Shown here: one piece after another, positions 36,156 to 44,990 of the stretch
Layout: every line of letters begins with the position of its first letter
Position numbering within the stretch: position 1 is the first letter of the stretch
From: Rhodospirillaceae bacterium
Lineage (GTDB): Bacteria; Pseudomonadota; Alphaproteobacteria; Rhodospirillales; Casp-alpha2
DNA length: 64,000 bases
Direction: 5' to 3'
NCBI GenBank assembly: GCA_016845145.1
Contig: JAERTE010000119.1
Coordinates: 1-64,000 of the forward strand
Program-made: the position numbers and the translations under genes
The notes under the pieces: model-generated
The model's database searches: none
What the model was told of the DNA's origin: nothing
What the model saw: only the letters and a program-made list of their open reading frames with translations

Positions 36156-38464
36156 CAATGCCCACAACCCAAGAAGCGGTGAATATGGCGGACCTGCCCC
36201 TGGAGGCTCTGCTCATGCACGCTGGTCAAGTGCGTGATCAAGGCCACGGGCGCCTTGTCAGCTATTCCCGCAAGGTATTCATCCCGCTCACGCAGTTGTG
36301 CCGCGACGTTTGTCACTATTGCACGTTTGCAAAAGCGCCGCGCGAAATCACGGCACCCTACCTCGATGCCGAACAGGTGCTCGCCATTGCGCGGGCCGGT
36401 AAGGAGGCCGGGTGCAAGGAAGCGTTGTTTACCCTGGGCGACAAACCGGAGCTCCGATATAACGCCGCGCGCGACACGTTGCGCGCCTGGAACTACACCA
36501 GTACCGTCGATTACTTGGCCGCCATGGCCGACCTGGTATTTCGCGAGACCGGCCTGTTGCCGCATCTCAATCCGGGCGTCATGACCGCTCAAGAGATTGC
36601 CCAATTGCGCTGTGTTTCGGTGTCCATGGGGGTGATGGTGGAAAGCACGTCTACCAGGCTTGGCGAACCCGGCCGTTGTCACCACGGCTCACCCGACAAG
36701 GCCCCCAGGGTTCGGCTTCGGACCATTGCCGAGGCGGGGCGCCAGCGGGTCCCGTTCACCAGTGGTATCCTGATCGGCATCGGCGAGACCCGGACGGAGC
36801 GAATTGAAAGCCTGCTGGCGTTGCGCCGACTCCACGCGCGCTACGGCCATGTGCAGGAAATTATTATCCAAAATTTCCGTGCTAAGCCCGCCACCCGCAT
36901 GGCCGATGCCCCCGAGCCGAATTTGGCCGCCCTGCAATGGACCATTGCCATGGCACGCCTGATTTTCGGGCCGGAGATGACCATTCAGGCGCCGCCTAAC
37001 TTATCGGCGGGAGATATTCCCGCCTTGGTCGCGGCGGGTATCAACGATTGGGGCGGGGTGTCGCCGGTAACGCCCGATCACGTCAATCCCGAGGCGTCTT
37101 GGCCGCATCTGGGTGCGTTGACCCGTGAAACGGCGGCGAGCGGCAAGCTCTTGGTGGAACGGTTGGCCATCCATCCGCCCTATGCGCTTCGCGGCGATGA
37201 TTGGCTCGAAGGGGGATTCCGCATGCCGGTGTTGGATGCCATCGATAGCGACGGCCTTGTACGGACCGACGGCTGGTCGCCAGGCGTCGCCGATAACGCG
37301 CCGCCTCAACTGATTTCTTCACCTGGGCTCATAGGTGATCGAAAGCTCGATGGTTTGTTGTCGGGTGTCGCGGCGGGCCGGGAACTCAGCGAAGCGGATA
37401 TTTGCCACTTGTTCGCGGCACGCGGCGGCGAGGTCGCGGCTGTGGCCCAGGCCGCCGACGAACTGCGCCGCGATGTCTGCGGTGATACGCTCAGCTACGT
37501 GGTCACGCGCAATATCAACTACACCAACATATGCACCTACAAATGCCGGTTCTGTGCCTTTTCCAAAGGCACAATGTCGGAGAACCTGCGGGGCCGGCCC
37601 TATGATATGGAACTGGATGAAATCGCGAATTGGGCGCGCGAGGCCTGGGTGCGCGGTGCCAGCGAGGTCTGTCTGCAGGGCGGCATCCATCCCTATTATA
37701 CCGGCCAGCGCTATTTGGATATTGTCGGCGCGATTGTGTTGCATGTGCCTGAAATGCACATCCACGCCTTTTCACCGCTGGAGATTTTTCAGGGCGCGCA
37801 AACGCTGGGCGTCGGGCTTGAAGATTTCCTTGAGCGTTTGATGCGCGCGGGTCTCGGCAGCCTGCCCGGCACGGCGGCGGAAATCCTTGATGACGAGGTG
37901 CGGGCTCAACTGTGCGCCGACAAGCTTTCCACCACCGAATGGTTCGCCGTGGTCGATACTGCCCATCGACTGGGGTTAAAAACCACATCGACCATTATGT
38001 TCGGCCATATCGACAGGCCCGTTCATTGGGCGCGGCATTTGCTGCGTCTGCGCCGCCAGCAAATCAAAACCGGCGGATTTACCGAGTTCGTTATCCTGCC
38101 CTTTGTCCATAAGGAAGCGCCGATTTATCTAAAAGGTGCATCGCGGCGCGGACCCACTTGGCGCGAAACCCTGCTGATGCATGCTGTGTCGCGCCTGGTG
38201 TTGCACCCGCACATCACCAACATTCAAGGGTCTTGGGTCAAGCTGGGGCCTGAAGGGTTGGCGGCGGTTCTGGACGCCGGGATTAACGATTTGGGTGGAA
38301 CGTTGATGGACGAATCGATCACCCGCGCCGCCGGCGCCGATCATGGTCAGGAGATGACCCCTGCGGCCATGGAGGCGCTGGCTGCTCGTTGCGGCCGGCC
38401 TGTGCGGCGGCGCACCACGCTATATGGTAAGATGCCGGGGACGGGTTGCCGCGTATCGGCTTGA
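36152..38464 (+). CDS. fbiC: 7,8-didemethyl-8-hydroxy-5-deazariboflavin (Fo) synthase, CofG-CofH fusion
   Basis: The 770-residue protein fuses two radical-SAM enzymes. The CofG-like half has Cys50, Cys54 and Cys57 (CRDVCHYC), FTLGDKPELRY and an SMGVMVESTS region; the CofH-like half has Cys461, Cys465 and Cys468 (CTYKCRFC), CLQGGIHPYYTG and LPGTAAEILDDEVR. Together they condense tyrosine with a flavin precursor into Fo, the F420 chromophore. Order and length match FbiC of Actinobacteria and some Proteobacteria. It overlaps cofC by four bases and is the last gene of the packed run, followed by a 487-bp gap. Confidence 0.96.
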   Translation: MTMPTTQEAVNMADLPLEALLMHAGQVRDQGHGRLVSYSRKVFIPLTQLCRDVCHYCTFAKAPREITAPYLDAEQVLAIARAGKEAGCKEALFTLGDKPELRYNAARDTLRAWNYTSTVDYLAAMADLVFRETGLLPHLNPGVMTAQEIAQLRCVSVSMGVMVESTSTRLGEPGRCHHGSPDKAPRVRLRTIAEAGRQRVPFTSGILIGIGETRTERIESLLALRRLHARYGHVQEIIIQNFRAKPATRMADAPEPNLAALQWTIAMARLIFGPEMTIQAPPNLSAGDIPALVAAGINDWGGVSPVTPDHVNPEASWPHLGALTRETAASGKLLVERLAIHPPYALRGDDWLEGGFRMPVLDAIDSDGLVRTDGWSPGVADNAPPQLISSPGLIGDRKLDGLLSGVAAGRELSEADICHLFAARGGEVAAVAQAADELRRDVCGDTLSYVVTRNINYTNICTYKCRFCAFSKGTMSENLRGRPYDMELDEIANWAREAWVRGASEVCLQGGIHPYYTGQRYLDIVGAIVLHVPEMHIHAFSPLEIFQGAQTLGVGLEDFLERLMRAGLGSLPGTAAEILDDEVRAQLCADKLSTTEWFAVVDTAHRLGLKTTSTIMFGHIDRPVHWARHLLRLRRQQIKTGGFTEFVILPFVHKEAPIYLKGASRRGPTWRETLLMHAVSRLVLHPHITNIQGSWVKLGPEGLAAVLDAGINDLGGTLMDESITRAAGADHGQEMTPAAMEALAARCGRPVRRRTTLYGKMPGTGCRVSA

Positions 38465-38951
38465 GTATTTGCCTGCTGCCGCACCCGAGACCTTAAGCGC
38501 TGGGCAATCGCTTTGGTTGGCGGGCCAGACCATGAAATCCAGCATAAACGCAAGTCCCAAACCGCTATCAGCAGCGTGGATTATGGTGGCAAACGGATTG
38601 AACACGACACCCCTGATTTTCTTGACGATTCACCAAGTGGTATGGCGTGAGATATGAACCTATCAGTCCGCGAAGCTATTTCGCGCAACTCGATTACAAG
38701 GACGCTGTGTAGATTTATGTCCGAAAGGGGTCAATTGGAGCCGAATTTCTCGCTTGAAAAAGTGATCTGACATACGATCAATACCAGCCAATTCTGAGGG
38801 TAAATAATCTATTTCCAACTTTCGTAAGGTCCGACGATCCTGATCCCGGAAATTTGGGATTTTCGTACGGGAACCCGCACCTGTAACCATTGCCCCCTCC
38901 GCTGCATCTAAATCTTAGTCGATCATCTTGCGCGCGGGGGAGCATCCTGGA
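38465..38951. other. 487-bp interval after fbiC, no feature recognised
   Basis: I see no convincing gene here. Short frames on either strand lack motifs and ribosome binding sites. A weak hairpin ATCCC-N8-GGGAT lies near 38843-38860, followed by TTTTC; it is too short to call a terminator with confidence. Confidence 0.45.
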
Positions 38952-40256
38952 ATGACAGCCGTCATTATCGTCGGTATCGCCGTCTTGGCCTTCAGTCTGT
39001 TTTCAAAACGGCTGGAGCGCAGCGTGGTGACGCCGCCGATGATATTCGCGGCGCTCGGCCTGGCTTTGGGGGCAGCGGGTTTCGATGTCATCGGCGCCCC
39101 GATCTCACGCGATGCCATCCATATCTTGGCTGAGGTGACATTGGTTTTGGTGCTGTTCTCCGACGCGGCGCGTATCGATCTGCGTTTGCTGATCCGTGAC
39201 CATAACCTGCCGATTCGTATGCTGGTTGTCGGCATGCCGCTGGCGATTGTTCTGGGCACCGTCGCTGCCTATTGGCTGCCGCTGGGGCTTGGTATTTTCG
39301 AGGCGGCGCTGTTGGCCGCCGTGCTTGCGCCGACAGATGCAGCGCTGGGACAATCAGTGGTTTCGAACGCCGCGGTGCCGGTGCGTATCCGCCAAGCGTT
39401 GAACGTCGAAAGCGGTCTGAATGACGGTATCGCGGTGCCGTTGGTGTTTCTGTTCGCCATGTTGGCGGCCATGGACGCGGGCGGCGTTGGGGCTGCGGCC
39501 GGTGAGAGCGCAGATGGTGTCAGCTTCCTTGGGCAAACAGCGTTGCAATTGGTGCTCGGGCCATTGGCCGGGCTGGCGGCCGGTGGTGGGGCCGGATGGC
39601 TGATGCGGTGGTTTGGCGGGCGCGGCTGGATGTCGATGGCATTCGAGGGCGCCGCGGTGCTTGCCGCTGCGGCATTGTCGTTTGCCGGTGCCGAGGCGAT
39701 CGGCGGCAACGGTTTTATCGCCGCTTTCGTCGGTGGACTGATTTTTGGCTATATCCTGGAAGGACGCTGCGCTTTCGTGTTCGAATTTGCCGAGTCGGAA
39801 GGTCAGGTCTTGGTGCTGTTCGCCTTCTTGGCCTTTGGCGCGGTGATGGTGCCGGAAATCGCCGGTCACGTGGACGGTTGGGTGGTGCTTTACGCGGTCC
39901 TCAGCCTGACCGCCGTGCGCATGGTGCCGATTGCCCTGTCGTTGCTGGGAACGGCGCTCAACCCGACAACCATGGGGTTCGTGGGGTGGTTCGGGCCGCG
40001 CGGTCTGGCGTCCATCCTGTTTGGCCTTTTGGTGGTGCAAGACCTCGATACGCCCGGTGCGAAAACCATATTGATCACAACGATCGTCACGGTTTCGCTT
40101 AGTATACTGCTTCACGGGCTGAGCGCCGCGCCGTTTGCGAAAACCTATGCGCGCCTGGCCCGTCAACGGGGCCCTTGCCCCGAAATTGAACCGGTTTCCG
40201 ATATGCCGACACGTTTCGGTTTCGCGAAATCATTCGCCGATACCAAAGGAGAATAA
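38952..40256 (+). CDS. CPA1-type cation:proton antiporter
   Basis: The 434-residue membrane protein has about twelve helices: RSVVTPPMIFAALGLALGA in the second, an EVTLVLVLFSDAARIDL segment, LAAVLAPTDAALGQSVVSN with the TDA pair found in ion-exchanging helices, and NVESGLNDGIAVPLVFLF with the ESGLNDG motif. It would exchange Na+ or K+ for protons. I start at ATG 38952, 24 bases inside the open frame, where the first helix begins. The Rieske/GltB-like gene starts one base after its stop, suggesting an operon. Confidence 0.9.
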   Translation: MTAVIIVGIAVLAFSLFSKRLERSVVTPPMIFAALGLALGAAGFDVIGAPISRDAIHILAEVTLVLVLFSDAARIDLRLLIRDHNLPIRMLVVGMPLAIVLGTVAAYWLPLGLGIFEAALLAAVLAPTDAALGQSVVSNAAVPVRIRQALNVESGLNDGIAVPLVFLFAMLAAMDAGGVGAAAGESADGVSFLGQTALQLVLGPLAGLAAGGGAGWLMRWFGGRGWMSMAFEGAAVLAAAALSFAGAEAIGGNGFIAAFVGGLIFGYILEGRCAFVFEFAESEGQVLVLFAFLAFGAVMVPEIAGHVDGWVVLYAVLSLTAVRMVPIALSLLGTALNPTTMGFVGWFGPRGLASILFGLLVVQDLDTPGAKTILITTIVTVSLSILLHGLSAAPFAKTYARLARQRGPCPEIEPVSDMPTRFGFAKSFADTKGE

Positions 40257-40257
40257 C

Positions 40258-41883
40258 ATGAGCAAAATAGCCGTCGCAAAATGGGAAGATCTCAACGACC
40301 GGGAGCCGGCTTACGCATTGGTCGCCAATGTTGATCTGGTGGTCATTCGTTATGGCGAGGAAGTCTCCGTGCTGTATGGCCGGAGCCTGCATCGCGGTGC
40401 CCTGCTGTCGGACGGTGTGGTGGTCGGCGACAATCTGATCTGTGGATTGCACAGCTGGGATTACCGCATCCAGACCGGTATCAGCGAATACAGCAACGAC
40501 GAGATATTGACCAAGTTCGGCGCCACGATTGCGGATGGCCAGGTCTGGGTTGAAGAAGACGAAATCGCCGCTTGGGAAGAGGCCCATCCGCAACCCTATC
40601 GGCGAGACGAATACCACGGGCTATATGCGGATGTGCACGGCGACCCGGTTGAGCCGCACGTACAGTTGATCCAAGGGTATGCCAAGGACGGGCTTACCAA
40701 AACCGGCCACCACGGCGTTGTCTCTGCCATGGGGGTGCCGCGTGATGAATTGCCGTCTTGGGACGATATACAGATATTGACGGCGCAATTGCATCGCCCG
40801 CCGCTGTTGGATGACGAGGCGGTGGGTGCCGACGTCGTGATCGGGCCCAGGGCTGCGAAGCCGCTGCATCTTGATATCCCGCTGTTTGTTTCCGACATGA
40901 GTTTCGGCGCGCTTTCGGAACCGGCGAAGGTCGCGTTGGCCATGGGCGCGGAGATGTCGGGCACCGGCATTTGCTCCGGCGAGGGCGGTATGCTGCCGGA
41001 AGAACAGGCCGCCAACAGCCGGTATTTCTACGAACTGGCTTCGGGACGGTTCGGCTTCAGTTGGGACAAGCTCGAGAAAGTGCAGGCGTTTCATTTCAAG
41101 GGCGGACAGGGCGCCAAGACCGGCACCGGCGGCCATCTGCCGGGCATCAAGGTGAAGGGCAAGATCGCCCAGGTACGCGGTCTGAACGAAGGCGAGGCAG
41201 CGGTATCGCCGCCGCGGTTCCCCGATTGGACGGAATTCGCGCAGATCAAGGAATTCGCCGACGAAGTCAAAGAGTGCACGGGCGGCATCCCCATCGGTTA
41301 CAAGCTGTCGGCGCAGCATATCGAGAAGGATATCGACGCCGCGCTCGAGATCGGTGTTGATTATATTATTCTGGATGGCCGTGGCGGCGGCACGGGGGCG
41401 GCACCGATCATCTTCCGTGATAATATTTCCGTACCCACAATCCCGGCATTGGCGCGCGCCCGCAAACACCTGGACGCGCAAGGCCCACGCGATGGCAATG
41501 GGGATATCACCCTGGTGATCACAGGGGGGCTGCGCAAGCCCGCTGATTTCGTCAAGGCGCTGGCATTGGGTGCCGACGCGGTTGCGGTATCGAACGCCGC
41601 CATGCAGGCCATCGGTTGCTTGGGTATGCGCTCATGCCATACCGATAATTGCCCGGTTGGGATCGCCACCCAGAAACAGAATCTCGTTGCACGTCTACTG
41701 GCCGATAAATCCGCGCAACAGCTGAGCAATTTTTTCGATGCGTCGGTGGAATTGATGCAGGTATTGGCGCGCGCCTGCGGTCACCGCCACCTCGGCGACT
41801 TTACGCAAGACGACCTGGTGACGTGGAAGCCGGAGATTGCGCGGCTTAGCGGCGTCGCATATGGCGGCGTGAGCGATATATGA
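40258..41883 (+). CDS. Rieske-like domain fused to a glutamate-synthase-type FMN domain
   Basis: The 541-residue protein has a Rieske-like domain (residues 1-105) and a glutamate synthase central/FMN domain. In the Rieske part the second ligand pair is present (CGLHSWDY) but the first cysteine of the CxH motif is Ser (GRSLHRGAL), so a normal 2Fe-2S cluster is doubtful. The FMN part has SDMSFGALSEPAK, GTGICSGEGGMLPEE, QGAKTGTGGHLPG, LDGRGGGTGAAP and a three-cysteine CLGMRSCHTDNCPVG segment typical of the 3Fe-4S site. There is no glutaminase domain. It may act as an amide- or amine-transferring or redox enzyme; the reaction is unknown. Confidence 0.85.
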   Translation: MSKIAVAKWEDLNDREPAYALVANVDLVVIRYGEEVSVLYGRSLHRGALLSDGVVVGDNLICGLHSWDYRIQTGISEYSNDEILTKFGATIADGQVWVEEDEIAAWEEAHPQPYRRDEYHGLYADVHGDPVEPHVQLIQGYAKDGLTKTGHHGVVSAMGVPRDELPSWDDIQILTAQLHRPPLLDDEAVGADVVIGPRAAKPLHLDIPLFVSDMSFGALSEPAKVALAMGAEMSGTGICSGEGGMLPEEQAANSRYFYELASGRFGFSWDKLEKVQAFHFKGGQGAKTGTGGHLPGIKVKGKIAQVRGLNEGEAAVSPPRFPDWTEFAQIKEFADEVKECTGGIPIGYKLSAQHIEKDIDAALEIGVDYIILDGRGGGTGAAPIIFRDNISVPTIPALARARKHLDAQGPRDGNGDITLVITGGLRKPADFVKALALGADAVAVSNAAMQAIGCLGMRSCHTDNCPVGIATQKQNLVARLLADKSAQQLSNFFDASVELMQVLARACGHRHLGDFTQDDLVTWKPEIARLSGVAYGGVSDI

Positions 41884-41900
41884 ATGGACAGTAGGAGTTC

Positions 41901-42755
41901 GTGGACATGAGCGGAGAATGGCAACAATTGGGCTCTTTCAATACCGGCGATCTGGCTGCCACCAGGCTGCAAGCGCATTATGCGGTGCAGTGGCTGGCCC
42001 GGGCGGCACGGGGTTACGCCAAACCCGTGCCGGACGACAGTCACACCAGTCTCACTTGGGATGCGGGGGAGGCTGCTTTCATCGGTAATGCCATTGGCGC
42101 GGCCTCGAAGCTGCGTTTCGGATATCGGCCGGGCGCTATGTCGTTGTTCGTGTCGGGGCATGACGACTTCGACGGAAACGTCGAAATCGAATTGGCCGGC
42201 CAAACGGACGCGGACGTGAGGACATGGGTGCGCAACCACGTGATCCTCGGCGCGGAAGATCCTGGCGCGCTTGAACATCAGGCTCCGTACGAGATGCCGC
42301 CCCATGGGATAAGTGATGGCGCGCAATATAGTGCAGATGCACAAGCTCAAACGGAACTTGAGCGGGTTTTTGCCAATGCGGCGTTGCTTCTTGACGATGT
42401 GGTGGCGGCGCAATCGGGTGCGTCGCCGCTCAGGTGCTGGCCGCATCATTTTGATATCGCGACATTGATCAGCCTGGATCAAACGGGTGGCGAAGATGCC
42501 CGTTCAATCGGGGTTGGTTTGTCACCCGGAGATGAAAGCTACGCGGATCCCTATTTCTATGTATCGCCCTGGCCGTACCCTGATATCGACGCGCTTCCCG
42601 ACTTGGAGGGCGACGGCCATTGGCATACCGATGGCTTCGTTGCCGCCGTTGCGACGCTTTCCGACGTCGTCGCCGCCGCGGATCAACGGCGCTGGGCGAG
42701 TGCCTGGTTGACCCGGAGTATCGGTTACTGTCATTTTCTTTTGGAGGAAATATAA
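41901..42755 (+). CDS. Conserved-looking hypothetical protein, 284 residues
   Basis: I do not recognise the family. The protein is soluble and acidic, with notable motifs CWPHHFDIATLI, IGVGLSPGDESYADPYFYVSPWPYP (split at the centre) and GDGHWHTDGF. The clustered His, Asp and aromatic residues suggest a metal or ligand site. No signal peptide or membrane helix is visible. A GTG at 41901 is four bases after AGGAG and an ATG at 41907 is ten bases after it; either may be used. It follows the Rieske/GltB-like gene by 17 bases and is probably co-transcribed with it. Confidence 0.65.
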   Translation: MDMSGEWQQLGSFNTGDLAATRLQAHYAVQWLARAARGYAKPVPDDSHTSLTWDAGEAAFIGNAIGAASKLRFGYRPGAMSLFVSGHDDFDGNVEIELAGQTDADVRTWVRNHVILGAEDPGALEHQAPYEMPPHGISDGAQYSADAQAQTELERVFANAALLLDDVVAAQSGASPLRCWPHHFDIATLISLDQTGGEDARSIGVGLSPGDESYADPYFYVSPWPYPDIDALPDLEGDGHWHTDGFVAAVATLSDVVAAADQRRWASAWLTRSIGYCHFLLEEI

Positions 42756-42799
42756 TTTAATCCGCCATTTCCGGGAGCAGTATCCTGTTATTCACAATA

Positions 42800-42955
42800 A
42801 TGAGAATCTACGCCAACTGGCGTGAACGCCGCGATATCCTTAGAGCCTATGACGAACAGCAAGCAGAAGGCGCGTCTGAGCCGACGGAAGCATCCGAAAA
42901 TCCACAGCCTCGCGAAGCCGATGAAGATACATCGGAAAAACCCGCCGACGGATAA
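42800..42955 (+). CDS. Small acidic-tailed peptide, 51 residues
   Basis: An ATG at 42800 opens the frame MRIYANWRERRDILRAYDEQ followed by an acidic, Glu/Pro-rich tail that ends ADEDTSEKPADG. It has a basic N-terminal helix and a disordered acidic C-terminus. The ribosome binding site is weak (GGAGCAG, about 16 bases upstream). It ends just before the 3' end of the opposite-strand MaoC-type gene. I recognise no family. Confidence 0.35.
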   Translation: MRIYANWRERRDILRAYDEQQAEGASEPTEASENPQPREADEDTSEKPADG

Positions 42956-42971
42956 ATTGCTTCAGTCAACG

Positions 42972-43454
42972 TCATCCATCGCGGGCCAGCACCATGCGGG
43001 TGGCCTCGTAGGTGATCACCGTGACGCCCTTTTGGTTGACGATATCGTGACGCGCCTTGACGATGCCGCGTCCCCCCTTGGATGTGGGGCGCGCTTCCAG
43101 TACCTCGAGTTCCAGGTGCAACGTGTCGCCCGCGACCACGGGGGCCAGAATTTTCTTGTGAAGTTCCAATAACGCCAATCCGGTGCCCTGGATGACGGTC
43201 TGGCACAACAGGCCTTCCATCAACGTGTAACTCAACGCCGCCGGCGCCACGCGCCCGGCCTCGCCGACGCCTTTCTTGTACGTCAGGTCGGTAAACAGCA
43301 CCTCGGTCATGCCCGTGACGCCGATAAAATTGACGATATCGGGCTCTGTGAGGGTGCGCGCAATCGTTCGGAACCGTTGACCGACTGAATAATCTTCGAA
43401 AAACAAGCCGAAACCAATGGTTGGCAGGTCGGTGGGTGTGGTGTCGTCTGTCAT
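42972..43454 (-). CDS. MaoC-like hotdog dehydratase
   Basis: The 160-residue protein is a single MaoC-like domain: FEDYSVGQRFRTIARTLTEPDIVNF (split), a helix ending VGEAGRVAPAALSYTLMEGLL, and strands KKILAPVVAGDTLHLELEV and GIVKARHDIVNQKGVTVI. Such enzymes hydrate enoyl-CoA or related thioesters. The catalytic Asp and His positions of true R-hydratases are not clear here, where the region reads VNFIGVTGMTEVLFTD. I chose ATG 43454, which has GGGAGC just upstream. It stands alone, convergent with the upstream plus-strand genes. Confidence 0.8.
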   Translation of the reverse strand: MTDDTTPTDLPTIGFGLFFEDYSVGQRFRTIARTLTEPDIVNFIGVTGMTEVLFTDLTYKKGVGEAGRVAPAALSYTLMEGLLCQTVIQGTGLALLELHKKILAPVVAGDTLHLELEVLEARPTSKGGRGIVKARHDIVNQKGVTVITYEATRMVLARDG

Positions 43455-43712
43455 ACTGGGCTCCCATGGAAAATCATTTCCCGGGATCATATGCGGCGCA
43501 AAGTGCTGATGCAAAACCGGCGTGATGGCGATCACAGCGCGCGGTGAATTTTTCATCTATGTTGGCGTTGAAGATCACGGATGACGAACTTGTTCAGGGT
43601 CCTCGATAAAGGCAAACCGGCGGAAACGGCGGGGCGCAAAGTTTCCGGCCTAAGGCCACCTCGCAGAACGCGTACCGGCTAGGGCAGCGGAACCGCCGAA
43701 AGGAGAACGGAA

Positions 43713-44168
43713 ATGTCGATCGTCAAATTTTACCACCGCCACCGCCGTAAAATCATTGGTTTGGCTCTCACATTGGCCATTCCGGCCGGTTTGATTGCCG
43801 GGTTGATGACCCTCGCCATGCCGGGCCCCTCTGAAAACAACATGCGGACGGCGGCAATAGCCCTGGATGCTTACTACCGCGACAATCCGCCGAACGGCGT
43901 GTGGGAATATCAAGGTGTCAGAATCGTTGATCAAAAGCGGGTTATTGTCGATGTACATGTGTCAGTCGTGCCGCATGCGACGGTGATCGAGAGCCGAAAC
44001 AACCGCATCCGTTATTCCTACATGAAGCTCGCCTGTCCGTCGAAAAACATGGTCGTCGACAACTGGACCAGTGACGTCCGCGTTTGGGTCAACTTGAATT
44101 TCCATGGCAAAACGCTGATTGAGGCCGCCTGCCCAAAGCAGAAACAGGGGAATCTGTTTATCAGTTAG
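43713..44168 (+). CDS. Membrane-anchored hypothetical protein, 151 residues
   Basis: A basic N-terminus (HRHRRK) precedes one transmembrane helix (residues about 14-35), and the remaining 115 residues are predicted outside the membrane. They carry two cysteines, in KLACPSKN and EAACPKQK, that could pair in the periplasm. No known family is recognised. The start follows GGAG (AAAGGAGAACGG) by a good distance. The 3' end faces the DUF1491 gene, three bases away on the opposite strand. Confidence 0.6.
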   Translation: MSIVKFYHRHRRKIIGLALTLAIPAGLIAGLMTLAMPGPSENNMRTAAIALDAYYRDNPPNGVWEYQGVRIVDQKRVIVDVHVSVVPHATVIESRNNRIRYSYMKLACPSKNMVVDNWTSDVRVWVNLNFHGKTLIEAACPKQKQGNLFIS

Positions 44169-44171
44169 TCC

Positions 44172-44510
44172 CTAGAACGGTTCCCCGCTGATCTCAAACC
44201 GGCCTGCCGGGTCTTCAATTTCCAAAACCCATATATCGGAATCGAACTTCAATTGGCGCGCAATATAGGCCTCTCCGTCAGCGTCGTCGGCGGGGTCTTC
44301 GCCCGTGGCGCGCATCCACGTCAAACGGCCCTCCAGATCCCGAACTTGCGACAGCACAAAACAGGTGCCGTCCAGCCGATCGAGCTTGATCAGGATGGTG
44401 CCGGCATCCGGATCTCCTTTGCGGCGGATAACGGCGGGCAGCAAGGCTTGGTCGCACATCCTCAGTTGTGCACGTATCCATATTTCCGCTTTTAATCGCG
44501 CTTGCGTCAT
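44172..44510 (-). CDS. DUF1491 family protein
   Basis: The 112-residue protein shows the DUF1491 pattern: LKAEIWIRAQLRMCDQA, VIRRKGDPDAGTILIKLDRL, a variable middle, and ARQLKFDSDIWVLEIEDPAG. The family is nearly confined to Alphaproteobacteria and has no known role. The frame is open further up to 44675, but the family match begins at ATG 44510, and the longer start would overlap the HIT gene on the other strand. Confidence 0.85.
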   Translation of the reverse strand: MTQARLKAEIWIRAQLRMCDQALLPAVIRRKGDPDAGTILIKLDRLDGTCFVLSQVRDLEGRLTWMRATGEDPADDADGEAYIARQLKFDSDIWVLEIEDPAGRFEISGEPF

Positions 44511-44578
44511 GGCGTTGCGTCTTTGCCTCTCCGATGCCAGGATCAATCCGATTGAAACGAAGCATACCGGAGCTATCC

Positions 44579-44980
44579 ATGTTCGTCTTGCACGAAAGAC
44601 TTGCCGCAGATACGTCGCTGCTAACCGACTGGAGGCTATGTTCTGTACTGTTGATGAACGACGCGAATTATCCATGGCTGATTTTGGTGCCCAAGCGTGA
44701 AGGCTTGCGCGATTTCCACGATCTCACTCAATCCGATTGGCCGTTGGCCATGGCGGAGATCGACCGGGCGTCACGCGCTTTGGAAGCGGCGTTCAATCCC
44801 GACAAAATCAACGTCGGCGCGCTTGGCAACATGGTCGAACAGCTGCATATCCACGTCATTGCGCGGTTTGAGTCCGATCCCGCCTGGCCTGGTCCGGCAT
44901 GGGGGGCGGTGCCGCCGCAAGTTTATGACGATTTCGAGGCTGCCTCCGAGCGCATTCGTCAATTTGTTGCCAACCAATAA
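44579..44980 (+). CDS. HIT-family nucleotide-binding protein
   Basis: The 133-residue protein has an N-terminal segment with LLMNDANYPWLILVPKREG, the ITELHDL-like line (DFHDLTQSDW), and the histidine triad region NMVEQLHIHVIARFESDPAWPGPAWG. Only two His of the usual three-His triad are evident (QLHIHV), as in some proteobacterial HIT proteins. Members hydrolyse dinucleotides or nucleoside phosphoramidates. I start at ATG 44579. The sensor kinase gene begins 28 bases after its stop. Confidence 0.85.
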   Translation: MFVLHERLAADTSLLTDWRLCSVLLMNDANYPWLILVPKREGLRDFHDLTQSDWPLAMAEIDRASRALEAAFNPDKINVGALGNMVEQLHIHVIARFESDPAWPGPAWGAVPPQVYDDFEAASERIRQFVANQ

Positions 44981-44990
44981 TTCTTCCGTT

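Noticed and set aside
36152..38464. Two separate genes cofG and cofH
   Set aside because: A single frame runs through both radical-SAM halves without stop or restart, as in FbiC.
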